Part shown: in pieces, positions 35,609-43,970 of the stretch
Layout of the letters: each line of letters starts with the position of its first letter
How positions within the stretch are numbered: position 1 is the first letter of the stretch
Origin: Microbacterium hominis NBRC 15708
Lineage (GTDB): Bacteria > Actinomycetota > Actinomycetes > Actinomycetales > Microbacteriaceae
Assembly (NCBI RefSeq): GCF_001592125.1
Contig: NZ_BCWI01000006.1
Location: forward strand, 62,001 to 126,000
Direction: 5' to 3'
DNA: 64,000 nucleotides
The notes under the pieces: model-generated
Database searches by the model: none
Seen by the model: only the letters and a program-made list of their open reading frames with translations
What the model was told of the DNA's origin: nothing
Made by a program: the position numbers and the translations under genes

Positions 35609-36181
35609 GTGACCTCGCCGACCGCGTACCCCGGGCGACCCGCCACGCCCGCGCCGGGCGCGCCGACACCCGAGCGCCGCATCGCGCGCGTGCGCGGACA
35701 CGCGCGCCGGCTGTTCTGGTCGGCGCTCGTCCTCATCGTCGCCGCCGGAGCCGCCGGCTACTTCACGGGCAATCTCCCCGCTCCGTTCGAGGACTGGATG
35801 CTGTGGGCGACGGCGGGCGCCGTCGTCCTCCTGCTGGTCGTCCTCCCGTACCTGCGGTGGCTGTCGCACACCTACACGGTCACGACGCGGCGCGTCGTCG
35901 AGCAGTCCGGGACCTTCGGCCAGCGCCGCCGTGAGCTCCTGCACGCGCGCGGCTACACGATCGCGGAGCGCCGCGGTCCGCTGCAGCGGCTGTGGGGCGC
36001 CGGAACGCTGGTGCTCTCCAACGGCGTCGACGAGCCCCTCCGGCTCGTGAACGTCCCCGCGGTCCGCCTCCTGCACGAGGCGCTGTCCGACCAGGTCGAG
36101 GTGAGCCAGATCCTGGCCCATCGCGACGCCCGGTGGGATGCCGCGACCACGGTCATCCCGGACCCGCCCCCGCTTCCGTAG
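35609..36181 (+). CDS. Membrane protein with bacterial PH domain
   Basis: 190 residues from GTG 35609. Two membrane helices at about 35-55 and 68-90, followed by a bacterial pleckstrin-homology domain (YTVTTRRVVEQSGTFGQRRRELLHARG...), the pattern of YdbS-like proteins. A protein of this kind occurs at the same place between birA and purK in mycobacteria. Its function is unknown. Confidence 0.85.
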   Translation: MTSPTAYPGRPATPAPGAPTPERRIARVRGHARRLFWSALVLIVAAGAAGYFTGNLPAPFEDWMLWATAGAVVLLLVVLPYLRWLSHTYTVTTRRVVEQSGTFGQRRRELLHARGYTIAERRGPLQRLWGAGTLVLSNGVDEPLRLVNVPAVRLLHEALSDQVEVSQILAHRDARWDAATTVIPDPPPLP

Positions 36182-36273
36182 CCCCGTGCGGCCCGGCCGG
36201 CGGACGGCGCGGCCGCGGTGGCGGAGCGCCCTCTCGCCGACCTGAGAAGATGGAGCGGACGAAAGGGAGCACC

Positions 36274-37389
36274 ATGGCACTCACCCTCGGAATCGTCGGC
36301 GGCGGTCAGCTGGCGCGGATGATGATCGCGCCGGCCGTCGAGCTGGGCGTGCAGGTGCGGGTGCTCGCCGAGGAGCCCGGGATGGCCGCCGCGATCGCCG
36401 CGACCGCGACCGGCGACTACCGCGACCTCGAGACCGTGCGGGCGTTCGCGCGCGACGTCGACGTGCTCACCTTCGATCACGAGCACGTGCCCCAGGAGGT
36501 GCTGCGCGCGCTCATGGACGACGGTGTGCGCGTGCACCCCGGGCCCGACGCGCTGCAGTTCGCGCAGGACAAGCTCGCGATGCGTGCCCGCCTCGACGAG
36601 CTCGGGATGCCGCAGCCCGATTGGGCGGCCGTGGCCGATGCCGAGGCGCTGCGGGCGTTCCTCGACACCCACGGCGGCCGCGCCGTCGTCAAGACGCCCC
36701 GGGGCGGCTACGACGGCAAGGGCGTGCGCGTCGTCAGCGACCCGGCGGAGGTCGCGGACTGGTTCGACGGCGGCGCGCTGCTGGCGGAGGAGCTCGTGGA
36801 CTTCTCCCGCGAACTCGCCCAGCAGGTGGCGCGACGACCGTCGGGTGCGCTGCTCGCCTATCCCGTGGTCGAGACGGTGCAGCGCGACGGCGTGTGCGCC
36901 GAGGCGATCGCGCCCGCCCCGCGCGGCGGCGCGCGTCTGGCCGAGGTCGCGGCCGAGATCGGAACCGCGATCGCGGAGGGTCTCGGCGTGACGGGCATGC
37001 TCGCCGTCGAGTTGTTCGAGACGACCGACGAGCGGCTGCTGGTCAACGAGCTCGCGATGCGCCCGCACAACAGCGGCCACTGGAGCCAGGACGGCGCCGT
37101 CACCGGACAGTTCGAGCAGCACGTGCGTGCGGTCCTCGACCTTCCGCTGGGCGACTCGTCCCCGCGGCAGCCGTGGGCGGTCATGGTGAACATCCTCGGC
37201 GGTCCGCAGCACGACACGCTCGAGAGTCGATTCCCCGCGGTGCTCGAGGCCCATCCCGCTGTGAAGGTGCACACCTACGGCAAGGCGCCCCGCCCCGGGC
37301 GCAAGGTCGGGCACGTCAACGCCGTCGGCGACGATCTCGATGCCGTGGTGTACGAGGCCCGCGCGGCGGCGGCCTTCTTCGCCGACTGA
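36274..37389 (+). CDS. purK: N5-carboxyaminoimidazole ribonucleotide synthase
   Basis: 371 residues; start ATG 36274 has AAGGGAG 6 bases upstream. ATP-grasp enzyme of purine synthesis: LGIVGGGQLARMM at the N-terminus, VVKTPRGGYDGKGV ATP loop near residue 143, and NELAMRPHNSGHW near residue 255. Converts AIR, ATP and bicarbonate to N5-CAIR. Its product is used by PurE encoded 204 bp downstream; the gap holds a family C repeat. Confidence 0.96.
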   Translation: MALTLGIVGGGQLARMMIAPAVELGVQVRVLAEEPGMAAAIAATATGDYRDLETVRAFARDVDVLTFDHEHVPQEVLRALMDDGVRVHPGPDALQFAQDKLAMRARLDELGMPQPDWAAVADAEALRAFLDTHGGRAVVKTPRGGYDGKGVRVVSDPAEVADWFDGGALLAEELVDFSRELAQQVARRPSGALLAYPVVETVQRDGVCAEAIAPAPRGGARLAEVAAEIGTAIAEGLGVTGMLAVELFETTDERLLVNELAMRPHNSGHWSQDGAVTGQFEQHVRAVLDLPLGDSSPRQPWAVMVNILGGPQHDTLESRFPAVLEAHPAVKVHTYGKAPRPGRKVGHVNAVGDDLDAVVYEARAAAAFFAD

Positions 37390-37447
37390 CGCGCCCCTCC
37401 GCCCTCCGGCCCGCGCCCGATCGTGGGGGTGGGTCGGCGGTTGCTGC

Positions 37448-37533
37448 GTGACGAACGTCGGACCATCGGTGGGCATGGGCGTGCGTGCGGGTGATGTCGA
37501 CGGGTATGAGGGCATGACTCCGACGCTCGTCAC
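37448..37533. repeat. 86-bp imperfect palindrome, family C, copy 2
   Basis: Left arm GTGACGAACGTCGGA (37448-37462), identical to copy 1; right arm TCCGACGCTCGTCAC (37519-37533), complementary at 14 of 15 positions. It sits between purK and purE, about 50 bp upstream of the purE -10 box. Confidence 0.78.
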
Positions 37534-37581
37534 CGACGGCTCTCGAGCGTGGCGTTCCGGGGTTCTTCCAGGGTGCCGCCA

Positions 37582-37587
37582 TAGCCT
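37582..37587 (+). promoter_or_regulatory. -10 box, leaderless-type promoter of purE
   Basis: TAGCCT, 6 bases before GTG 37594; indicates purE is transcribed separately from purK. Confidence 0.6.
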
Positions 37588-37593
37588 TGTCGG

Positions 37594-38109
37594 GTGACAA
37601 GACCCCTGCATTCCTCGGCATCCCCTCTCGTCGGCGTGGTCATGGGGTCGGACTCCGACTGGCGGGTCATGAGCGACGCCTCGCAGGTGCTCAGCGAGTT
37701 CACGATCCCGCACGAGGTCGAGGTGGTCTCGGCCCACCGCACGCCCGACAAGCTCCTGCGGTACGGCCGTGAGGCGCGCGGCCGCGGCCTCCGCGCGATC
37801 ATCGCCGGAGCCGGCGGCGCGGCGCACCTGCCCGGCATGCTGGCGTCGGTCACCTCCCTCCCCGTCATCGGTGTGCCGGTGCAGCTCGCGACGCTCGACG
37901 GGCTGGACTCCCTGCTCAGCATCGTGCAGATGCCCGCGGGCATCCCGGTGGCGACCGTGTCCATCAACGGCGCCAAGAACGCCGGACTGCTCGCGGCCCG
38001 CATCCTCGGCTCGTCCGACCCGCGACTGGCCGACCGTGTCGAGCAGTACGCGCAGACCCTCGAGGAGCAGGTCGAGGAGAAGAACCTGCGTCTGAAGGAA
38101 TCGCTGTGA
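37594..38109 (+). CDS. purE: N5-carboxyaminoimidazole ribonucleotide mutase
   Basis: 171 residues from GTG 37594. Class I Pur[13 protein letters not shown] phosphate-binding loop, SAHRTPDKL with the catalytic His, and [14 protein letters not shown]. Converts N5-CAIR to CAIR. A 15-residue N-terminal extension precedes the core. The stop overlaps the GTG of the LCP gene by 4 bases, linking purine synthesis to the envelope locus in one transcript. Confidence 0.96.
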   Translation: MTRPLHSSASPLVGVVMGSDSDWRVMSDASQVLSEFTIPHEVEVVSAHRTPDKLLRYGREARGRGLRAIIAGAGGAAHLPGMLASVTSLPVIGVPVQLATLDGLDSLLSIVQMPAGIPVATVSINGAKNAGLLAARILGSSDPRLADRVEQYAQTLEEQVEEKNLRLKESL

Positions 38110-39581
38110 GCATCGCCGCCCCGCCGCGTCCGCCCCGTGGCGCGGGAGGCGGTGCCGGGGGAGGCGTGATCGTCGGCGAGCAGCCGATGCGTCGTCCCGA
38201 CACCCGCTCGCCGCAGGTCATGACGCGGCGCGCCTGGTGGCTCCTGGCCCTCAACTTCCTCCTGCCCGGCTCGGCTCAGGCCCTCGCCGGCAGCCGTCGC
38301 CTCGGGCGGGTGGGCCTGACGGCGACCCTGCTCATGTGGGTGGTCGTCGTGCTCGCCGGCGTCGCCGCGCTGATCTGGCCGTCGCTGCTCTTCACGATCG
38401 GCACGAACGGGTTCGCGCTGCTCGTCATCCAGCTCGTGCTCCTGGCGTACGCCGTGCTGTGGGTCGTGCTCACGATCGACACGCTCCGGCTGATCCGGCT
38501 GGTGAACGTCCGCCGCGGCTCGCGGCCGATCGTCGCGGCGCTCGCGATCCTCAGCCTCGTCGTCGGCAGCGGCGGCGCCGTGTACGCCGCGCAGCAGCTG
38601 CTGGCTCCGGCTCGCGAGGCGATCGCGGCGATCTTCACGAACAACGCCCCGCCGGTGCCGCCCTCCGACGGGTACTACAACTTCCTGCTCCTCGGCGCCG
38701 ACAGCGGCCTGGGCCGCGATTCGATGCGGTTCGACAGCATCTCGGTGGTCTCGGTCAACGCCGAGACCGGCGCCGTGCACATCACCGGCATCCCGCGCGA
38801 CCTCGCCTACGCGCCGTTCGCCGACGGACCCATGCACGACCGCTATCCCGACGGGTTCGAGGGCCACCCCTCGCAGACGTGCGGCTGGGGCCCGGGCATC
38901 AACCAGCTCATGAACGCCGTCGAGATCTGCCAGCCCGACGGAGGCGCGGAGATCTACCCCGACGCCGCCGCGCAGAGCTCCACCCCTGCCATCGAGGCGA
39001 CGAAGGATGCCGCGGAGGGCATCCTCGGCATCCAGATCCCGTACTACGTGTTCGTCGACATGAAGGGGTTCGCCGACATCGTCGACGCACTCGGCGGCGT
39101 GGACATCACCGTCCAGGAGCGGCTGCCCAAGGGCGGCGGTCCCACCTACGAGGGGGAGCCGGCGGAGGACTGGGCGATCGGCTGGATCGAGGCCGGAGCG
39201 CAGCACATGGACGGCGACACGGCGCAGTGGTACGCGCGGTCGCGGTACACCACGAGCGACTGGGACCGCATGCGCCGTCAGCGGGAGCTGCAGCAGGCGA
39301 TCCTGGCGCAGGCGAACCCCGCGAACGTCCTCAGCCGCTTCCAGGCGGTCGCCGCGGCGGGCGAGGACCTCGTGAAGACCGACATCCCCGATTCGATGCT
39401 GGGGTATCTGGTGCAGCTCGGCGTCAAGGCGAAGGAGCAGCCCGTGCAGACGCTCGAGCTGACGCCCGAGGGCGCCGGCATCGACACGGACGAGCCGACG
39501 GCCGACGAGTACGCGCACGTGCGCGACCTCATCCAGCAGGCGCTCTACCCGCCCTCGCCCACGCCGACCCCGGAGGGCTGA
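38106..39581 (+). CDS. LytR-CpsA-Psr (LCP) family glycopolymer ligase
   Basis: 491 residues from GTG 38106. Proline/glycine-rich cytoplasmic start (1-45), four membrane helices between about 45 and 170, then an extracellular LCP domain (about 190-400) with [14 protein letters not shown], the phosphate-binding arginine in TGIPRDLAY, and [20 protein letters not shown] enzymes transfer polyprenyl-linked glycopolymers to peptidoglycan. As the first gene of the envelope cluster it likely attaches the polymer assembled by the genes downstream. Confidence 0.93.
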   Translation: MSIAAPPRPPRGAGGGAGGGVIVGEQPMRRPDTRSPQVMTRRAWWLLALNFLLPGSAQALAGSRRLGRVGLTATLLMWVVVVLAGVAALIWPSLLFTIGTNGFALLVIQLVLLAYAVLWVVLTIDTLRLIRLVNVRRGSRPIVAALAILSLVVGSGGAVYAAQQLLAPAREAIAAIFTNNAPPVPPSDGYYNFLLLGADSGLGRDSMRFDSISVVSVNAETGAVHITGIPRDLAYAPFADGPMHDRYPDGFEGHPSQTCGWGPGINQLMNAVEICQPDGGAEIYPDAAAQSSTPAIEATKDAAEGILGIQIPYYVFVDMKGFADIVDALGGVDITVQERLPKGGGPTYEGEPAEDWAIGWIEAGAQHMDGDTAQWYARSRYTTSDWDRMRRQRELQQAILAQANPANVLSRFQAVAAAGEDLVKTDIPDSMLGYLVQLGVKAKEQPVQTLELTPEGAGIDTDEPTADEYAHVRDLIQQALYPPSPTPTPEG

Positions 39582-39585
39582 GGTC

Positions 39586-40707
39586 ATGACCGCCACCCTC
39601 CGCCTGGTGCTGGATCAGATCGTCGCCGCGACCGACGCCGATCTCGCGATCGCCACCCGCGAGATCGCCCGCGCCCTCGTGACGACCGCGCCGTCGGGGT
39701 GCGACGTCGCCGCGATCGTGCCGTCGGTGCCCGACGCGGCCGCCGCGCTGGAGGCCGCCGTTCCCGGCCTCGTCGATGTCACTCGCGCCTCGCTGCCGCG
39801 CCGTGAGCTCGCCGCCTCGTGGCAGCTCGGGATCGCACCGGGCATCGGGGGAGGGATGATCCACTCGCCCACCTCCCTCGCGCCCCTGGTGAAGCACGAT
39901 CGGGTGCACGAGAACGATCAGACGGTCGTCACGATGTGGGATCTCGCCGCGTGGGAGCGCGCCGCGGAGATGTCGCGTCCCGCCGTCGCGTGGCATCGGG
40001 CGATGCTCAAGCGCGCCGTCAAGCATGCCGACGCCGTCGTGGTGCCCACCCATGCGATGGCGGAGAGGCTCGCGGAGATCGCCCCCCTGGGCGACCGCCT
40101 CCGCGTCATCGCCGGCGCCGCACCCGCACGCTTCGCCGTCCCCACCGACGAGGTGGGTCGACGCCGCGCGCTCGACATCCCGGACGGGTGCCTCGTCATG
40201 TCCGGTTCCGCGGCGGCATCCGCGGGTCTCTCCGACGCCTTCACGGCGATCGCGGCCTCGGGAGCCGACCTGCCCGTCGTCGTCCTCGACGCCCCCGAGG
40301 GGGAGGAGCCCGCGCTCGCCGAGCAGGCCGCGGCATCCGGTCTGGCGGAGGGCCGCGTGCACGTGCGGGGGACGCTCGAGGATGCCGATCGTGCGGCCGT
40401 CCTCGGGGGCGCCGTCGCGCTGCTGGCGCCGAGCCGGCTCGCGGGCTTCCCGTGGCGGGTCGTCGAGGCGCTCGCCGTCGGCGTGCCCGTCATCGCCGCG
40501 GACTCGCCGACGCACCGCGAGATCGTGTGGGACGGCGGCGTGCTGGTGCCGGCGGACGAGGAGGGCGCCTTCGCGGACGCGCTCGCGGGCCTGCTGTCGT
40601 CGACGGCCGTCGTCGAGCGGCAGGCCGTGCTCGCCGCCGACCGCGGACGCGCCTTCTCCTGGCTCAGCGCGGCCGAGCGGGTCTGGCAGCTGCACGCCGA
40701 CCTGTGA
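39586..40707 (+). CDS. GT4-type glycosyltransferase
   Basis: 373 residues, 4 bases after the LCP stop. GT-B fold; the C-terminal donor half contains GTLEDADRAAVLGGAVALLAPS and FPWRVVEALAVGVPVIAADSPTH, the GT4 family pattern with the catalytic-glutamate region partly altered. Donor and acceptor sugars unknown; likely acts on the cytosolic, lipid-linked polymer. Confidence 0.85.
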   Translation: MTATLRLVLDQIVAATDADLAIATREIARALVTTAPSGCDVAAIVPSVPDAAAALEAAVPGLVDVTRASLPRRELAASWQLGIAPGIGGGMIHSPTSLAPLVKHDRVHENDQTVVTMWDLAAWERAAEMSRPAVAWHRAMLKRAVKHADAVVVPTHAMAERLAEIAPLGDRLRVIAGAAPARFAVPTDEVGRRRALDIPDGCLVMSGSAAASAGLSDAFTAIAASGADLPVVVLDAPEGEEPALAEQAAASGLAEGRVHVRGTLEDADRAAVLGGAVALLAPSRLAGFPWRVVEALAVGVPVIAADSPTHREIVWDGGVLVPADEEGAFADALAGLLSSTAVVERQAVLAADRGRAFSWLSAAERVWQLHADL

Positions 40708-40732
40708 GGACGCGCGAGGACGCGCGCGGTTC

Positions 40733-40738
40733 TAGGGT
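40733..40738 (+). promoter_or_regulatory. -10 box, leaderless-type promoter of the GT2 gene at 40.7 kb
   Basis: TAGGGT, 7 bases before ATG 40746. Confidence 0.6.
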
Positions 40739-40745
40739 GTAAGTC

Positions 40746-41666
40746 ATGCCTCCTCGTGTCACCGTGATCGTGCGGACGAAGAACCGACCGGAGTTCTTGA
40801 CGAGGTCTCTCGCTGACATCTCGGCACAGACCTTCCGTGACGTCGGCATCGTCGTCGTCAATGACGGCGGCGACCGCGCCGTGGCCGCGCAGATCGTGTC
40901 CTCCGCCGGCGTCGATTCCCGACTGATCGACACCGCCGCACCGGGCGGGCGGTGCGTCGCCGCGAACACCGGAGTCGCGGCGGCCGACGGGAGCGAGTTC
41001 GTCGTCCTCCACGACGACGACGACCTGTGGGACCCGCGCTTCCTGGAGCGCACGGTCGCCTGGCTCGACGCGCACCCGGAGGACGTGGGCGTCGCCGTCG
41101 CCACCGCGATCGCCTACGAGCAGAACGTCGGCGGCGTATGGGTCGAGGCCTCACGGGTGCCGTTCTGGGAAGGGATGACCCGCGTCTCCTTGACCGACAT
41201 GCTCGATCGCAATCGCGTCGTCCCGATCTCGTTGCTCTACCGACGTCGGGTCCACGACGAGGTCGGCGGTTACGACGAGCGACTGGGCACCGTCGAGGAC
41301 TGGGAGTTCCTGCTGCGGGTGCTCGCTCGACACTCGGTGGGGTTCATCCCCGGTGCTCCCCTCGCGATATGGACCCAACGCCCTTCCGCCACCGGAGTGG
41401 CGTCCAACAGCATGTTCGCCCTCGAGGATCGACACGCCGAAGACGACGCCCTCGTGCGCGATCGCGAGCTCGCCGCCTGGACGTCCGCCAACGGAATGGG
41501 CCTTCCGCTGTACCTGGCGGGGATGGAGAGGCGGCTGGCGGACCACGTCGATGCGTCGGCCGACCGCCTCCGGGAGCAGATCCGTGCTGACATCGATTCT
41601 CATCAGCCCATCGCTTCGCGTCTGCGGCGTCTGCGACGACGTCTGGGCGGCCGAGGCGACTCGTGA
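40746..41666 (+). CDS. GT2 family glycosyltransferase
   Basis: 306 residues. GT-A fold: VTVIVRTKNRPEFLTRSL at the N-terminus, nucleotide site VVVNDGGD, metal-binding LHDDDDLWD, and an EDWEFLLR catalytic-base region at about 185. The C-terminal 60 residues are helical and basic. Specificity unknown. The next gene's ATG overlaps its stop by 4 bases. Confidence 0.88.
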   Translation: MPPRVTVIVRTKNRPEFLTRSLADISAQTFRDVGIVVVNDGGDRAVAAQIVSSAGVDSRLIDTAAPGGRCVAANTGVAAADGSEFVVLHDDDDLWDPRFLERTVAWLDAHPEDVGVAVATAIAYEQNVGGVWVEASRVPFWEGMTRVSLTDMLDRNRVVPISLLYRRRVHDEVGGYDERLGTVEDWEFLLRVLARHSVGFIPGAPLAIWTQRPSATGVASNSMFALEDRHAEDDALVRDRELAAWTSANGMGLPLYLAGMERRLADHVDASADRLREQIRADIDSHQPIASRLRRLRRRLGGRGDS

Positions 41667-43960
41667 TGACCGCTTCCCGATCGCGTCTGCGCGCCGCCTG
41701 GCGTCGCGTCAGGGGCGCTCCGGTGGCCGGCGCGCTCGTCAGGGCCGCGGACCGTCTGCTGTGGTGGCGGGTCATCCGCCGCTCCGGCCTGGTGGACGCG
41801 CAGTATTACGCCGCACAGCGCGGATGGCGCCGTGCCGGTGACGCGCGGGCGATCGTGGACTACGTCACGCGCGGATTCAGATCCGGCCTCAGCCTGAATC
41901 CGCTGTTCGACGAGCTCGTCGCCGGGCGGGCGCTGCCCGAGCCCGATCGGGTCCCCGCGCTCTACGCCTACCTCGTGAGCGATCGACGCACGGTGTCCGT
42001 CCATCCCTGGTGGGACGCGCCGGCCGACGCCCACCGGGCCGAGGGCGTTGCGCCACTGGACGACGTCTGGGCGCGCCGGGAGAGCGCGATCGTCGAGGTT
42101 CGGATCGGCGAACGGTCGCGGTCCGTGCCGGTGATGCAGCTGCGCGCCTGGGCGATGGAGGCCGCGCAAGAGTGGCGACGGGGGACGCGCGCACCCGCCG
42201 GGGACGCAGATCGAGCCGACCTGGTCGTTCGGATCCTCCAGCGGCGGGATCGCGATTACCCCCGTCGCGTCCTCGAGGTCACCCCCCTGGCCCACACGGA
42301 TGACGTGGTCGTCGTCGCGGTCGGATGCGAAGCCGGTCAGTGGATCGGGCTCGACGTCGCCGCACGGCTGTTCCCGTCGTTGCGGCGAGTGATCGTTCCG
42401 CGCGCCGCGTCCTATCGGGATGCCGTCCGCAGCGCCGACGCCGCGCCCCGACGCGGATCGGGCACGATCACGATCGTCGGCCCGCGATCGGACCTCACCA
42501 CGGCCGAGATCCGCGCACTGCGGGAAGGCGTCGTGCCGGGCCGGGCGGTCGCACCCGTGGAGATCGCGCCCGACGGAACCGTCGCGGCCTTCGGCGCGGC
42601 CGGCACCGGCGGGACCGTGCCCTACGCGATTCTCAGCGGCCATCCCCGCGAAGACCTCGATCTCCTCGGGACGTCGCGCATCGAAGTGCCCCTTCTGGCC
42701 GGTCCCACGTTCGCGATGGCTCGTGAGGATTGGTCCGCGATCGGCGGGTTCGACGGTGTCTCGGCGGGAGCGGCCGTGCCTGCCCTCAGCGCCGCCCTGC
42801 GTGCTCGAGTTCCCGGCTTCGTCTGCCAGATCGACGCGGGCATCCGGAGCACGTCGTACGCGCGCCACACCGCGTTCCGGACGGAGGAACCCGCCGCGGC
42901 GCCCTTCTCCGACGAGCGCCGTCGCGCCGAAGAGATCCTCCGTGCAGCGGGCTTCCGGGTGACGGCCTGGCGCCCTGCGCTCACGCCGTCCGCCGCACCG
43001 CTGCCCGAGCTCGAGTGGCGACGCCCGGAGCCGGCGGCCTTGCGGTGGGCCATCAAGATCTGCGCACCGCCCGGTCCCCTCGGCGCCGTCTGGGGCGACA
43101 CGCACTTCGCCGACGGACTCGCCAAGGCCCTCAGACGACGCGGACACTTCGTGGCCGTGGACAGCTTCGATGCCCGGGACCGGTGGACGTCTGCCCTCGA
43201 CGACGTGACGCTGGTGGTGCGAGGTCCGTACCGCATCTCTCCCCCGACGACGGGTACCCGCGTCGAGTGGATCATCAGCCACCCCGACCAGATCACGCGA
43301 GCCGAGGTGGACGACTTCGACATCGTCTACGCGGCATCCGATCTGTGGAGTGCAGCGGCCTCCGAGCGGTGGAACATCACCGTCTCGCCGCTGCTGGAGT
43401 GCACCGACGCCGATCAGTTCTACCCGCGTGGCCTGGCGCGCACCGACGAGATCGTCTTCGTCGGCACCGCGCGAGGAATCGCTCGGCCCAGCGTCGTCGT
43501 GCCACTGGCGGCGGGCATCCCGGTGCGCGTCTACGGACCGGATTGGCGCACCTACATCCCCGCCTCGGCCATCGCGGCGGAGAACCTTCCGAACGACCGG
43601 CTCAGCGAGCGCTATGAGACGGCCTCCATCGTCCTCAACGACCAATGGCCGGCGATGCGGCAAGAAGGGTTCATCGCCATGCGGCCGTTCGACGTCGTGG
43701 CCGCCGGCGGGCGGGTGATCAGCGAGGACGTCGACGGTATCGACCGCGTGTTCGGTGACGCCGTGCCCGTGTTCCGAACGGACGAGGAACTGCTCGAGCT
43801 GCTGGCACGCGACCCCGCCGATCTGTTCCCGGATGCGGAGGGGCTCGCGGCCGCGTCCGAGCGCATCCGACGGGATCATTCCTTCGACGCGCGGGCCGGA
43901 CGTATCGTCGACGACGTCCTCCGCCACCGCGCCGCGGGGGCGGCGCCGCGTGAGCAGTAG
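41663..43960 (+). CDS. Large two-part glycosyltransferase
   Basis: 765 residues. Residues 1-200 contain a basic start and a helical region (DAQYYAAQRGWRRAGDARAIVDYVTRG). Residues 205-400 resemble a divergent GT2 domain (VVVAVGCEAGQWIGLD..., AMAREDWSAIGGFDGVS) without a clear DXD. Residues 440-765 resemble a GT-B, CgeB-like glycosyltransferase (FADGLAKALRRRGHFVAV, FVGTARGIARPSVV, RPFDVVAAGGRVISED). Probably one active and one degenerate or structural domain. It sits within the glycosyltransferase run before the heptose genes. Confidence 0.75.
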   Translation: MMTASRSRLRAAWRRVRGAPVAGALVRAADRLLWWRVIRRSGLVDAQYYAAQRGWRRAGDARAIVDYVTRGFRSGLSLNPLFDELVAGRALPEPDRVPALYAYLVSDRRTVSVHPWWDAPADAHRAEGVAPLDDVWARRESAIVEVRIGERSRSVPVMQLRAWAMEAAQEWRRGTRAPAGDADRADLVVRILQRRDRDYPRRVLEVTPLAHTDDVVVVAVGCEAGQWIGLDVAARLFPSLRRVIVPRAASYRDAVRSADAAPRRGSGTITIVGPRSDLTTAEIRALREGVVPGRAVAPVEIAPDGTVAAFGAAGTGGTVPYAILSGHPREDLDLLGTSRIEVPLLAGPTFAMAREDWSAIGGFDGVSAGAAVPALSAALRARVPGFVCQIDAGIRSTSYARHTAFRTEEPAAAPFSDERRRAEEILRAAGFRVTAWRPALTPSAAPLPELEWRRPEPAALRWAIKICAPPGPLGAVWGDTHFADGLAKALRRRGHFVAVDSFDARDRWTSALDDVTLVVRGPYRISPPTTGTRVEWIISHPDQITRAEVDDFDIVYAASDLWSAAASERWNITVSPLLECTDADQFYPRGLARTDEIVFVGTARGIARPSVVVPLAAGIPVRVYGPDWRTYIPASAIAAENLPNDRLSERYETASIVLNDQWPAMRQEGFIAMRPFDVVAAGGRVISEDVDGIDRVFGDAVPVFRTDEELLELLARDPADLFPDAEGLAAASERIRRDHSFDARAGRIVDDVLRHRAAGAAPREQ

Positions 43961-43963
43961 AAT
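43958..43963 (+). promoter_or_regulatory. -10 box of the heptose gene group
   Basis: TAGAAT, a near-consensus -10, overlapping the stop of the upstream gene and 7 bases before ATG 43971. Confidence 0.65.
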
Positions 43964-43970
43964 GGCTCGG

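Noticed and set aside
41603..43927. 774-codon minus-strand frame opposite the large glycosyltransferase
   Set aside because: The plus strand has domain motifs and coupled starts; the antisense product shows no family features.
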